Assembly: GCF_002310495.1 (NCBI RefSeq)
Contig: NZ_CP023344.1
Location: 2,559,501 to 2,623,500, forward strand
DNA from: Nibricoccus aquaticus
GTDB lineage: Bacteria > Verrucomicrobiota > Verrucomicrobiia > Opitutales > Opitutaceae
DNA length: 64,000 bases
Direction of reading: 5' to 3'
Every line of letters begins with the position of its first letter. Positions within the stretch are counted from its first letter, which is position 1. Both the position numbers and the translations under genes were made by a program. Of this stretch, positions 1-8,474 are shown in pieces. The notes beneath the pieces are model-generated. The model worked only from the letters and a program-made list of their open reading frames with translations, was not told where the DNA came from and made no database searches.

Positions 1-81
1 AGCGGGGCGATGCGGGCTAGAAGTTTTTGTGGCGGCGGGTGGTCATCGGCGCAGCGTGACCGAAGCGGAAGAGATGTGTGG

Positions 82-1137
82 TCAGGCGAAGCGCGGGGCG
101 AGGGCGGCGTGGATTTCGCGGACCATGGACTCGGTCGTGGACCAATCGATACAGCCGTCGGTGATGGAGACGCCGTACTTGAGCTGGTCTTTTGGCACGG
201 GGAAGGGCTGGGCTCCGGCGTGGAGGTTGCTCTCGACCATCGCGCCCATGATCGAGGTGTTGCCTGCGGTGATCTGAGCGAGGAGTTCGCGCATGACGTC
301 GGGCTGACGCTCGGGTTTTTTGGCGGAGTTTTCGTGGGAGCAATCGACGAGGATGGCTTTGGGGAGACCGGCTTTGGCGAGGAGTTGCTCGGTCTGGGCG
401 ATGTGGGCGGCGCTGAAGTTGGGGCCGCCGGAGCCGCCGCGCAGGACGATGTGGCTGTCGGGGTTGCCACGGGTGACGACGGCGGAGGCGATGCCGTCGA
501 GATTGATGCCGAGAAAAGTCTGAGGCTGGGAAGCGGCTTTGATGGCGTTGACGGCGGTCTGGAGAGAGCCGTCGGTGCCGTTTTTGAAGCCGATGGGAGC
601 AGACAGGCCTGAAGCCATCTGGCGGTGAGTTTGCGATTCAGTGGTGCGGGCACCGATGGCACCCCAGCAGACGAGGTCGGCCACGTATTGCGGGGTAATC
701 GGGTCGAGGAACTCGGTGGCGGTGGGCAGGCCGAGGTCAAGGACTTCGCGGAGGAAGGCGCGGCCTACGCGGAGGCCTTCGGCGATGTCGTGTGAGCCGT
801 CGAGATGCGGGTCCATGACGAGGCCTTTCCAGCCGACGGTGGTGCGGGGTTTCTCAAAATAGACGCGCATCACGATCATGACGCGGTCGGCGACTTCTTT
901 GGAGAGGGCGGCGAGGCGGCGGGCGTAGTCGGCTCCGGCGGCAGTATCGTGGATCGAGCACGGGCCGACGATCAGGAGGAAGCGTTTGTCGTCCGTGAAG
1001 ATGAGGCGACGGATGTCGGCGCGGGAGCGGGCGATGAAGTCGGCCTGGGCCTCGGTCTTGGGCAGCTCGGCGAGGAGCTTGCTGGGAGCGGGAAGGGGAC
1101 GTGTCTCGACGACGTTGATGTCGGAGGTCTTTTGCAT
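82..1137 (-). CDS. aroG: 3-deoxy-7-phosphoheptulonate synthase (DAHP synthase, class I)
   Basis: Condenses phosphoenolpyruvate with erythrose 4-phosphate, the first step of the shikimate pathway, in the cytoplasm. The 351-residue protein has the family length and the class I motifs: VGPCSIHD around residues 57-64 (metal-binding Cys60), FEKPRTTVGWKG around 94-105, and LRGG and DCSHEN further on. I start at the ATG at 1137 (MQKTSDINV). The frame stays open to an ATG at 1245, but that extension crosses a strong hairpin at 1214-1243 and looks like leader, not protein. The AroF/AroG/AroH subtype cannot be told from sequence alone. Confidence 0.95.
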   Translation of the reverse strand: MQKTSDINVVETRPLPAPSKLLAELPKTEAQADFIARSRADIRRLIFTDDKRFLLIVGPCSIHDTAAGADYARRLAALSKEVADRVMIVMRVYFEKPRTTVGWKGLVMDPHLDGSHDIAEGLRVGRAFLREVLDLGLPTATEFLDPITPQYVADLVCWGAIGARTTESQTHRQMASGLSAPIGFKNGTDGSLQTAVNAIKAASQPQTFLGINLDGIASAVVTRGNPDSHIVLRGGSGGPNFSAAHIAQTEQLLAKAGLPKAILVDCSHENSAKKPERQPDVMRELLAQITAGNTSIMGAMVESNLHAGAQPFPVPKDQLKYGVSITDGCIDWSTTESMVREIHAALAPRFA

Positions 1138-1213
1138 GAAGGGGCGAAAATTGGCCCGTTCGCAGTTAGGGAAGCAAGCTTCGGCTCGAATCGCCGACCC
1201 CGGAAAAGAAGTT

Positions 1214-1285
1214 GGCCGGTCGCCTACCCCTAAGCGACCGGCCATTTGCTTTCTTAGTTACCCCAAAACTCCCGCTAGGCGGGAG
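1214..1285 (-). promoter_or_regulatory. Two hairpins in the aroG leader, one terminator-like
   Basis: On the minus strand, upstream of the aroG start, a stem CTCCCGC/GCGGGAG (1269-1285) is followed by TTTT (1265-1268). A second perfect 10-bp stem, GGCCGGTCGC/GCGACCGGCC, lies at 1214-1243. The first looks like an intrinsic terminator placed between the likely promoter region and the gene, so attenuation is possible. I found no leader peptide rich in aromatic codons. Either hairpin could simply be a palindromic repeat. Confidence 0.4.
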
Positions 1286-1399
1286 AAGTGAGAAATTGAA
1301 TGAGCAGAAGAGACTATCGGAGGCTCTTTTCGTCAAATAAAACTTGGGTTTTGGCGGAGCTGGTTTTGCAATGTGCCTTCGTTTAGATACTTAAACTCT

Positions 1400-2281
1400 A
1401 TGAATTTTGGCGCTCGTGTCCGTTTTAATTGTTACCAACCGGCGGCTGTGCTGCGGGTGAGCGGTGAGGATGCGCTAAGCTTTCTGCAAGGGCAGTTTAC
1501 GCAGGATTTGAAAATGGTGGAGGCCGGTGCGGCGGCGTATGGATTGTGGCTCAATCAGAAGGGAAAAGTTTTGGCTGACAGCTTTGTGTTGAGGGCGGAG
1601 GGAGGCGTCTGGTGGGTGATTAGTTACTTCTCGGCGGCAGTGGTGATTCGGGAGCGACTGGAAAGTTATCTTATCGCGGATGATGTGGTGATTGAGGACG
1701 AGACAGTGGCCTGGGAAGGCGTGTCGGTGATGGGTGCGGGAGAGGGTGAAGGCGCAGAGGTGAAGGCTTGGTTGGCGGGTAGGGTAGGGTTGATCTGGCA
1801 AGGTCGCAGGGCGGCGGTTGTGACGTGGGAGTGGCTGCGGCCGAAGGGGAGTTCGCTGGAGATGGGCGCTGAGGCGGAAGAGATTTCAGAGGAAGAATTG
1901 GAGCATAGGAGGATTGAGAGCGGGATTCCGGCGGTGCCGCGGGATGTGGGGGCGGGGGATTTGCCGAATGAAGCAGGGCTGGAGGAGGTGGCGGTTTCTT
2001 ATACGAAGGGCTGCTATTTGGGGCAGGAGGTGATGGCGCGATTGAAGGCGATGGGGCAGGTGCGGCGGCGGTTGTTGAAGGTGGAGGGTGCGGGAATGCC
2101 GGGGGCGTTGCCTGCGGGGTTGTTTCACGGCGAGAAGCGCGTGGGCGAAGTGCGCTCGGCGGTGAAGGCGGAGGCGGGATGGAGCGGGTTGGCGATGGTA
2201 TCGTTGCTGGGGATGGAGGGGGTTACTGCGTTGAGTCTGACGCCGGGTGGTGCGGCGGAGGTGGAGGTTTTCAAATCATGA
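1400..2281 (+). CDS. ygfZ: YgfZ/GcvT-family folate-binding protein
   Basis: YgfZ-family proteins bind tetrahydrofolate and support iron-sulfur enzymes such as the tRNA methylthiotransferase MiaB. The 293-residue product has the signature KGCYLGQE at residues 203-210, with the conserved Cys, and an N-terminal SFLQGQFTQDL typical of the GcvT fold. The ATG at 1400 is preferred to the in-frame GTG at 1373 because the homologous region begins right after it. It is divergent from aroG. Its TGA overlaps the next start codon (ATGA), indicating translational coupling. Confidence 0.9.
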   Translation: MNFGARVRFNCYQPAAVLRVSGEDALSFLQGQFTQDLKMVEAGAAAYGLWLNQKGKVLADSFVLRAEGGVWWVISYFSAAVVIRERLESYLIADDVVIEDETVAWEGVSVMGAGEGEGAEVKAWLAGRVGLIWQGRRAAVVTWEWLRPKGSSLEMGAEAEEISEEELEHRRIESGIPAVPRDVGAGDLPNEAGLEEVAVSYTKGCYLGQEVMARLKAMGQVRRRLLKVEGAGMPGALPAGLFHGEKRVGEVRSAVKAEAGWSGLAMVSLLGMEGVTALSLTPGGAAEVEVFKS

Positions 2282-2529
2282 ACGAGCACGAGCAACTGGT
2301 GGCGCTTTGCGCGAAGATGGGGGCGGCTCCGGCGCAGGCGGAGGTGATGGCGACGCAGCTGGCGAAGCGGGCGGATCAGCTCGCGGTGGAGCGCGAGATT
2401 TCGCGGGTGGAGGCGATGGGGCATTTGCTGCAGCTGGTCGTGAAGGGGCGCAGTGGAGAAGCGCCGCCGGGGTTTGAGGGCGGGCGTCCACCGGGGGCGA
2501 AGGCGGATGGTGGCGGGCGTGTGGTTTGA
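2278..2529 (+). CDS. Small hypothetical protein coupled to ygfZ
   Basis: An 83-residue product whose ATG overlaps the ygfZ stop codon (ATGA at 2278-2281). Residues 1-60 look helical and soluble, with a cysteine near position 10 and many Ala, Glu and Arg residues. The last 20 or so residues are Gly/Pro-rich and probably disordered. I recognise no domain. The overlap and matching codon style support a real gene co-translated with ygfZ. The function is unknown. Confidence 0.6.
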   Translation: MNEHEQLVALCAKMGAAPAQAEVMATQLAKRADQLAVEREISRVEAMGHLLQLVVKGRSGEAPPGFEGGRPPGAKADGGGRVV

Positions 2530-2611
2530 TTGTTTAACAGTTTGAGGGGATGGAAAACCGTCTCGCCATGCTGCGGGCGGGTGGTGAGTTTCGCGGGCTT
2601 TTCGCCTACCC

Positions 2612-3751
2612 ATGAAAGAACAGATTATTGCCCAGTTTCAGAAAGCATTTGGCCGCGCGCCGGAGTTCGTGACGCGGGCTCCTGGTCGCATCGAGTTCAT
2701 CGGGAATCACACGGACTATAATGGCGGCACGGTGCTCGGGGCATCGATTGACCGCGGTGTGTGGGTGGCGCTGGCGCGGCGGACGGATGGGAAGCGGCGG
2801 TTTTTCAGCGCGTTTGCCGGGGAGATCACGGAGGCGGCGGCGGGCGTGCCGCAGGCGCAGACGGGCAAGGCGTCGTGGATCAATTATCCTCTCGGGGTGC
2901 TGGCGGCGCTACCTGTATTCGGACTTAAAGCACCGGAAGGTTTTGATTATGTGGCGGCGTCGGATCTGCCGACGGGCGCGGGGCTGAGCAGCAGCGCGGC
3001 GATCGAACTGGCGTCGGCGCTGGCGTTTCTTGAGGCGACGGGGCAGCGGCCGGATCGTGAGACGGTCGTGAAGATCGGGAAGCACGCGGAGAATCATTTC
3101 GTGGGCGTTCCGTGCGGGATTCTGGATCAGGGCGTGTCGGGATTTGGGAAGAAAGACCATCTGGTTTTCATCGATTGTCGCGGGCCGAAGTTTGCGACGG
3201 TGCCGCTGCCGTCGGATGCGCATTTTTGGATTTTCAACACGCACCACAAGCACGCGCTGGTGGATGGGATGTATGCGGCGCGGCATCGTGAGTGCATGGA
3301 AGCGGCGAAGGCGATCGGCGTGTCGTTGCTCGTGGAGGCATCGATCCAACAGCTGGATGCGGCAAAGGCGACGTTATCGTCGGATGCGTACAAGCGCGCG
3401 AAGCACGTGATCGAGGAGATCGCGCGTGTCGAGGCGGCGAATACGGCGTTGCGGGCGGGCGATCTGGCGGGCGTTGGCAAGCTGCTGACGGCGTCGCACC
3501 GGAGTTCGCAGAATTATTTTGAGAACAGCACGCCGGAGCTGGATTTACTCGTGGACACGCTTACGGGGACGCCGGAGGTGTTTGGGGCGCGGCTGACGGG
3601 CGGCGGGTTTGGCGGGGCGGTGATGGCGCTGACGAGTGCGCGGTTTGGCGACGCGCAGGCGGAGTCGGTCGCCGCGGTTTATGAAAAGGTCTACGGCACG
3701 AAGCCGGAGATCCTGCATTGCCAGACAGGCGATGGGGCGGCGGTGAGCTGA
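2612..3751 (+). CDS. galK: Galactokinase
   Basis: Phosphorylates galactose at C1 using ATP, the entry step of the Leloir pathway. The 379-residue protein has the usual length. The GHMP-kinase galactose-binding signature GRIEFIGNHTDYNGG is at residues 25-39, the ATP-binding loop LPTGAGLSSSAA is near 118-129, and the C-terminal GHMP motif (LTGGGFGGAV) is near 328-337. No other gal genes are adjacent. It converges on ilvA with only 9 nt between the two stop codons, so little room remains for a terminator. Confidence 0.95.
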   Translation: MKEQIIAQFQKAFGRAPEFVTRAPGRIEFIGNHTDYNGGTVLGASIDRGVWVALARRTDGKRRFFSAFAGEITEAAAGVPQAQTGKASWINYPLGVLAALPVFGLKAPEGFDYVAASDLPTGAGLSSSAAIELASALAFLEATGQRPDRETVVKIGKHAENHFVGVPCGILDQGVSGFGKKDHLVFIDCRGPKFATVPLPSDAHFWIFNTHHKHALVDGMYAARHRECMEAAKAIGVSLLVEASIQQLDAAKATLSSDAYKRAKHVIEEIARVEAANTALRAGDLAGVGKLLTASHRSSQNYFENSTPELDLLVDTLTGTPEVFGARLTGGGFGGAVMALTSARFGDAQAESVAAVYEKVYGTKPEILHCQTGDGAAVS

Positions 3752-3760
3752 GCGGGGATT

Positions 3761-4753
3761 TCAGGCGGCGAGTGAGACGGAGCGTGCTCGCGAGAGGGCG
3801 CGGGCGTGGACGAGTGGATCGATGTTCCGGCCGGTGAGCGGGACGACGACTTGCTTGCGGGCGAGTTCGGGGAGTTTTCCTGCGAGGCACGCTGCGAGAC
3901 CGGCGGCTCCGGCGCCTTCGACGACGGTGTTTTCAGTGTCGTGCAGATGGAGCACTGCGGCGGCGAGTTCGTCCTCGGTCACGGTGACGACACGGTCCAC
4001 GAGTTGTTGCGCGATGGCGAAGGTCGTGGCTCCGGTTTTGGCGACAGCTAGGCCGTCAGCGAGCGAGGTGCTGACGGGGACGCGGACGGGTTTGCCCGCG
4101 TGGAGTGCGACGGCGAGACCGGGTGCATGGGCGGGCTCGACGCCGATGACGAGCGCATCGGGGCGCAGGGCTTTCACTACGGTCGCGACACCGGCGAGGA
4201 GTCCGCCGCCGCCGACAGGAACGACAAAAGCGTCGGCATCCGGGAAGGCGAAGAGGGCTTCGAGCGCGAGGGTCGCCTGGCCGGCGATCACGGTGAGATC
4301 GTCGAAGGGATGGACGTAGGTCGCGCCGGTTTGTGTGGCGAGGTTTTCGGCGAAGGAGGCTGACTCGTCGTAGGTCGCGCCGTGCTGGAGGACGTGCGCG
4401 CCGAGCTGGCGGCAGCGGTCGGCTTTCACGCGTGGCGCGTTGAGCGGCATGACAACGGTAACGGAGATGCCGAGTTGCGCGCCGTGGTAGGCGAGGCCGA
4501 GCGCGTGGTTGCCGGCGGAGGCGGCGACGACACCGCGGGCGCGTTCGGAGGGAGAGAGCGAGAGGAGGGCGTTGCGCGCGCCGCGTTCTTTGAAGGAGCC
4601 GGTGGATTGTTGATAATCGTGTTTCAGAATAATGCCCATGCCCGCGAGTTCGCTGAGCGGTCGGGAGACCGCGCTGGGCGTGGCGCGCAAACCTCCGGCG
4701 ATGCGCGCGTGCGCCTGCCGGACGGTTTCTAGATTGAGGGCTTCAGGTTTCAT
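3761..4753 (-). CDS. ilvA: Threonine dehydratase (threonine ammonia-lyase), short form
   Basis: PLP enzyme converting threonine to 2-oxobutanoate and ammonia, the committed step to isoleucine. The PLP lysine is Lys55 in GSFKERGA (52-59), and the phosphate-binding loop GGGGLLAG is at 181-188. At 330 residues it has the catalytic domain only and lacks the C-terminal ACT-like regulatory domains of long biosynthetic IlvA, resembling catabolic TdcB. An Ile-rich leader peptide and terminator directly upstream (4772-4928) argue for a biosynthetic role with transcriptional rather than allosteric control. The start is the ATG at 4753, because the longer frame would read through the terminator. Confidence 0.9.
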   Translation of the reverse strand: MKPEALNLETVRQAHARIAGGLRATPSAVSRPLSELAGMGIILKHDYQQSTGSFKERGARNALLSLSPSERARGVVAASAGNHALGLAYHGAQLGISVTVVMPLNAPRVKADRCRQLGAHVLQHGATYDESASFAENLATQTGATYVHPFDDLTVIAGQATLALEALFAFPDADAFVVPVGGGGLLAGVATVVKALRPDALVIGVEPAHAPGLAVALHAGKPVRVPVSTSLADGLAVAKTGATTFAIAQQLVDRVVTVTEDELAAAVLHLHDTENTVVEGAGAAGLAACLAGKLPELARKQVVVPLTGRNIDPLVHARALSRARSVSLAA

Positions 4754-4771
4754 TGGGAAAATTTGGACAAC

Positions 4772-4799
4772 AAAAAGCCCCGGGCTTTGGGCCCGGGGC
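4772..4799 (-). terminator. Attenuator terminator in the ilvA leader
   Basis: In the minus-strand RNA a perfect stem GCCCCGGGC/GCCCGGGGC (4777-4799, loop CCAAA) is followed by five U residues (4772-4776). It lies 19 nt before the ilvA start codon and 40 nt after the leader-peptide stop. The 5' arm contains CCCGGG, which can also pair with GCCCGGGC inside the leader reading frame (4856-4863). Terminator and antiterminator would therefore be mutually exclusive. Confidence 0.85.
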
Positions 4800-4838
4800 G
4801 GATGGAAAGTGACGGTTGCGTGTGTGCTTGTGGTGCGG

Positions 4839-4928
4839 TTACGCGACGTCTCCATGCCCGGGCTGGCTGCGAATAATAATCATCATGCCGATGATCATGG
4901 CGCGGGCGATGTGGTTGAGGGACGTCAT
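4839..4928 (-). CDS. Isoleucine leader peptide of ilvA (29 residues)
   Basis: A 29-codon frame running ATG (4928) to TAA (4839) directly upstream of the terminator. Residues 11-19 read MIIGMMIII: five Ile codons and three Met codons in nine, ending in three consecutive ATT codons (4872-4880). It resembles known ilv leader peptides in having a short polar start, a run of branched-chain control codons and a Gly/Pro-containing tail. A ribosome stalled on the Ile codons would leave GCCCGGGC (4856-4863) free to pair with the terminator's 5' arm. Translation through to the stop would mask it. The mechanism is inferred; the peptide and hairpin are seen. Confidence 0.85.
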   Translation of the reverse strand: MTSLNHIARAMIIGMMIIIRSQPGHGDVA

Positions 4929-4971
4929 TACGAGGCGCAGAGGCAAAGCGAGCGCGCTGGGTTTGGCAAGA

Positions 4972-6168
4972 TCATCGTACGAACGAGAATCCGGCGCGGA
5001 TGGTGGAGGTTTTTAATTCGTAGGCGCGCAGGCTCTCGCCGTAGCCGTTGAAATATTGAATGAGGAAGTAGGTTTCGAAATCGAGCAGCCGGGTGCGCAC
5101 GGGGAGCGTGAGGTCGAGCTGCATGCTGGGGTGGTCGAATTCTTTGCCTGCCCAAAGAGTCGTCACGAGCGAGAGACCTTCGTTTTTGCCAAGGATCAGA
5201 CGGAGTTGTCCGTAGCCGCGGTAGTCTTTTAGTTCGGGATTATCCTCGAGCGAAGTGAGGTAGGTGAAAACTTCGGGAACGACCAGCATGTGCCAGCCAT
5301 CGAGATTTCCCAGCGCGAGGGCGGTTCGCAGATAAGCGGTGTTGAGGCTGCGCGAGTCGAAGCCTTCGCGGCCGTTGGATTCATGTTTGAGCGCGACTTG
5401 ATATCCGAGCCAGGTGAGGCCTGTTCCTGTTTTTGCCGTGGCGGGGGCGAGCGATTCAAAGATGAGTTCGGGCATGTAGCTCGTGTCGTAGAAGGGACTC
5501 GAATCGGCGCTCATGTCCCAGAGCGAGCGTTGAGTGTAGGCGAACTGAAGCGTCGCGGGAACGATCTTCGAGGTGACTTGGCCGAGGTTCAACAGGCGGT
5601 ACTTGAAGCTGAATTGGAATTTCCCGACGGGATCGTCGGGGCCGTAGATAAAATAAATGGGTTCATGAACGCCCAGGCGTCCGGCGAAAGTGCGCAGCAG
5701 CGATGTGGCTGCTGGACGAGCGGCGATCAGGCTGGTGAGGGACTGGCTGGAAGACGTGGAGCCGGGGTTGCTGGCTGCGGATGGGTTGATGTCGAGAACG
5801 GCGTGCAACGGAGAGCCCGTGATGCCGGTTACTTCCAGGATGACGCGGCCCTGGAGATCTTTGGGAACGGTGAAGATGTAGGTGCGAACGCCGAAACCAC
5901 CTGCGGCGATGAGTTCGGAGGGTGCTTCTTCGGCGCGCAGGGAAAGCGTCCAAGAGCGCGTATCCAGTATCAGGGTGCCGCCGATAGTCGGTGGAGCTTC
6001 AAACACGGCTTCGGTGGTCAGCGGGTTGAGCGCGACGAGATCGATGCGGACCTCGGAGCCCGGAGCGACGGCGGAGGAGGGAGGGAGTAAATTGAAGATC
6101 GGTGCCGCCAGGGCAGTCGCGGCGGCGCCGATCAGTGCGAAAGTGAAAGCGATGAAGCGGTGCATCAT
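4972..6168 (-). CDS. pldA: Outer-membrane phospholipase A (OMPLA/PldA family)
   Basis: Calcium-dependent phospholipase of the outer membrane. The catalytic triad aligns with the E. coli spacing (142/144/156) as His262, Ser264 and Asn276 in KHESNG...SRSLN. FAYTQRSLW (209-217) and SSPF...Y.PEL also match. The start ATG at 6168 gives a signal peptide (residues 1-22, ending ALAAP); a GTG at 6198 is an alternative. Residues 30-130 form an extra beta-rich, Ig-like N-terminal region absent from the E. coli enzyme. It follows the TonB receptor gene by 67 nt on the same strand. Confidence 0.88.
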   Translation of the reverse strand: MMHRFIAFTFALIGAAATALAAPIFNLLPPSSAVAPGSEVRIDLVALNPLTTEAVFEAPPTIGGTLILDTRSWTLSLRAEEAPSELIAAGGFGVRTYIFTVPKDLQGRVILEVTGITGSPLHAVLDINPSAASNPGSTSSSQSLTSLIAARPAATSLLRTFAGRLGVHEPIYFIYGPDDPVGKFQFSFKYRLLNLGQVTSKIVPATLQFAYTQRSLWDMSADSSPFYDTSYMPELIFESLAPATAKTGTGLTWLGYQVALKHESNGREGFDSRSLNTAYLRTALALGNLDGWHMLVVPEVFTYLTSLEDNPELKDYRGYGQLRLILGKNEGLSLVTTLWAGKEFDHPSMQLDLTLPVRTRLLDFETYFLIQYFNGYGESLRAYELKTSTIRAGFSFVR

Positions 6169-6235
6169 GGTTACGAGAGGAGGATGACGCTGGTCCACTC
6201 TCTCGCAAGCGAGGCGGCGTGATGCACGCCATTCA

Positions 6236-8335
6236 TCAGAAGCTCACACGGAGGCCGAGGGTGATGTTACGGCCCGGGAGCGGGGCGACGTCTTTGAGGA
6301 AGGAGACGTGGTTGCGGGCTTCTTCGTCGGTGAGGTTGTTAGCGCGCACGAAGACGTCGCAGGCGTAGCGGTTCAGGTCGAAGTGCCAGCCGAGCGATGC
6401 GCCGAGCAAGGTATAGCTATCGGTCGCGGTTTCGTTGGCGGATAGATTTCTCGCGCGATCGACGAGTTGCGTGTCGATGCCGGCGGAGAACGGGCCGCCG
6501 CGGTAGTCGAAGCCAAGTGTGAGACGGCGTGGCGTGATGCGCGGGAGGTTTTCACCGGTGCCGCGGATTTTTCCGCGCACGGTGTCGGCGGCGATGCGGA
6601 TGTCGAAGGCGTGGGCGGTGGATTCGTGGAGATGGAAAATGGTTTCCAGTTCGGCACCGTAGAACTGCGCGTCGCGTTGGGTGTATTGATAGACGACGAG
6701 ATCGTCTTGTTCAGCGCCGGTGGGTTGCTCGAAGAGGAAGCCGTCGAAACGGTTGGCGAAGACGGTGAGCTCGCCGGTGATGAAGCCCGCGTGGCGGCGA
6801 AGGCTGACGTCGAGGGCGAGGGATTTTTCTTTGCCGAGGGTTTCGTCGCCGATCTCGAATGCGCCGGTGCCAATGTGCGGGCCGTTGGAGAAGAGTTCCT
6901 GGGCGTTGGGCTGGCGCTCGGTGCGGGCAAGGGTTGTGCCGAGCGACCAGGCGTCGCTGAGTTTCCAAACGAGGCCGGTGGACAGGCTCACGCCGTCACC
7001 ATCGCGGCTGCGGTTGGAGCCGTCGCGGACTTCGATGTCTTGGGTTTCGATGCGTGCGCCGAACTGCCAGGTGAGCGGATCGAAGGTGGCTTCCTCGAAG
7101 GCGAAGAGCGCGTAGCTGGCGGTGTGGGAGGGCGGGAGGAAGGCTTCGTCGCCGATGGCGGAGAAATCGTTGTGCGAAATCTGCGCGCCGAGGGCTCCGG
7201 TGAGGAGGCCGAGGGGTTGGTGGAGGAGTTCGAGGCGGCCATCGTAGCCGCGATTTTTGAATACGGTGCCGATCTCGGCGCCTTCGAGTTCCTGGTGGCG
7301 GTAGTCGGCCAGGCCGAGTTTGAAGCGGGCGGATTCGAAGATGCCGAAGGGCTGGGTGAGCGCGCCCTGGAGATCGAGACGGCGCTGGCGGAGGTCGATG
7401 CGGACGGGAGGCTCTTCTTCGGTGGCGGGCGCAGATGGATCGAGTGAGCTTTCCTCGTGTGCGTGCGCGCCGGGCGGGATGCCGTAGATCGTGTTGTGGC
7501 CGCTGGCGGAGAAGCCGAGGTAGCCGCGGGTGCCGATCCAGGAGAAGCCGGCGGCGGCACCGTCGGCGGTTTGGGCGGAGTTGGTGAGGCGGTCGCGGGC
7601 GAACTCGGGGGCGGGTTCGCCGTTGGCGGCGGCGTGGGCGGTTTCCTCTGCGCGGAGTGCGGAGGATTCGGCGAAGCCGGGGATGCGGGTGTCGTCACTG
7701 GTCCGCCGATACGCATCGACGTGCCAGGCGAGCGGGCCGCCAGCGCCTTCAAGGAGGACGGCGGCGCTTTTGCCTTCGTCAACCGAACTGTAGCGGAAGG
7801 CGGTGCGGCCTTCGAGGGGACGGTCGGGGAGGGTGGTGGCGATGCGGTGGTCGATGACGTTGACGACTCCGCCGACGGCGTTGCCGCCGTAGAGGAGGGC
7901 GGCGGGGCCGCGGACGATTTCGAGGCGGTCGATGAGGAGAGGGTCGAGGGCGACGGCGTGATCGGGGCTGGTGGTGGAGGCGTCGATCGAGCCGGTGCCG
8001 TTTTGGAGGATACGGATGCGGTCGCCGCCGAGGCCGCGGATGACGGGGCGGCTCGCGCCGGGGCCGAAGTAGGTGGAGGCGACGCCGGGCTGGCCGGCGA
8101 GGGATTCGCCGAGGGTGGGCTGGAGTTTCAGGGCGAGGGCGCGGCCGGTGAGGACGGAGGTGGGCGCGGCGATCTCGGCTTGTGAGCGTTCGAGGGGAGT
8201 CGCGGTGACGACGAGGTTTTCGAGGGCGACCGGTTCATCGGCGGGCGAGTGCGAATGCGCGGGCGGCGTGGTGGACTGGCCGTGCGCGAGCGCGGCGGCG
8301 AGGAGGAGAAGTGGGAGGTGACGGAAAGAGGACAT
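6236..8335 (-). CDS. TonB-dependent receptor, ZnuD-like
   Basis: A 699-residue outer-membrane receptor with signal peptide (1-20), plug domain and C-terminal barrel ending in Phe. The plug carries the sequences seen in zinc-piracy receptors of the ZnuD type: RPVIRGLGGDRIRIL, SPDHAVALDPLLIDRLEIVR and GPAALLYGGNAVGGVVNVID. His-containing stretches (PPAHSHSPADEP after the signal peptide, GAHAHEESS in an early loop) favour a transition-metal substrate, probably zinc; copper cannot be excluded. The ATG at 8335 is chosen to give a proper signal peptide. Upstream on the same strand are a His/Cys-rich small protein and a CusF-like protein. Confidence 0.88.
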   Translation of the reverse strand: MSSFRHLPLLLLAAALAHGQSTTPPAHSHSPADEPVALENLVVTATPLERSQAEIAAPTSVLTGRALALKLQPTLGESLAGQPGVASTYFGPGASRPVIRGLGGDRIRILQNGTGSIDASTTSPDHAVALDPLLIDRLEIVRGPAALLYGGNAVGGVVNVIDHRIATTLPDRPLEGRTAFRYSSVDEGKSAAVLLEGAGGPLAWHVDAYRRTSDDTRIPGFAESSALRAEETAHAAANGEPAPEFARDRLTNSAQTADGAAAGFSWIGTRGYLGFSASGHNTIYGIPPGAHAHEESSLDPSAPATEEEPPVRIDLRQRRLDLQGALTQPFGIFESARFKLGLADYRHQELEGAEIGTVFKNRGYDGRLELLHQPLGLLTGALGAQISHNDFSAIGDEAFLPPSHTASYALFAFEEATFDPLTWQFGARIETQDIEVRDGSNRSRDGDGVSLSTGLVWKLSDAWSLGTTLARTERQPNAQELFSNGPHIGTGAFEIGDETLGKEKSLALDVSLRRHAGFITGELTVFANRFDGFLFEQPTGAEQDDLVVYQYTQRDAQFYGAELETIFHLHESTAHAFDIRIAADTVRGKIRGTGENLPRITPRRLTLGFDYRGGPFSAGIDTQLVDRARNLSANETATDSYTLLGASLGWHFDLNRYACDVFVRANNLTDEEARNHVSFLKDVAPLPGRNITLGLRVSF

Positions 8336-8474
8336 GAGGATGCGTGGTTGTTTTTCGGATGCAGACGGAGACGCACGAGCGGACGGAGCCAAAGCAGTGG
8401 CTGGGCGTGACGCGGGTGCGTGGAAATCGAGACGCGGCGCGGCGGCGGCGTTTAACGAAGGAGACAGAAACCGT

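Noticed and set aside
6467-7447. 326-codon + strand frame inside the TonB receptor
   Set aside because: Shadow of the receptor gene, dominated by Gly/Glu/Val/Ala with no recognisable domain.
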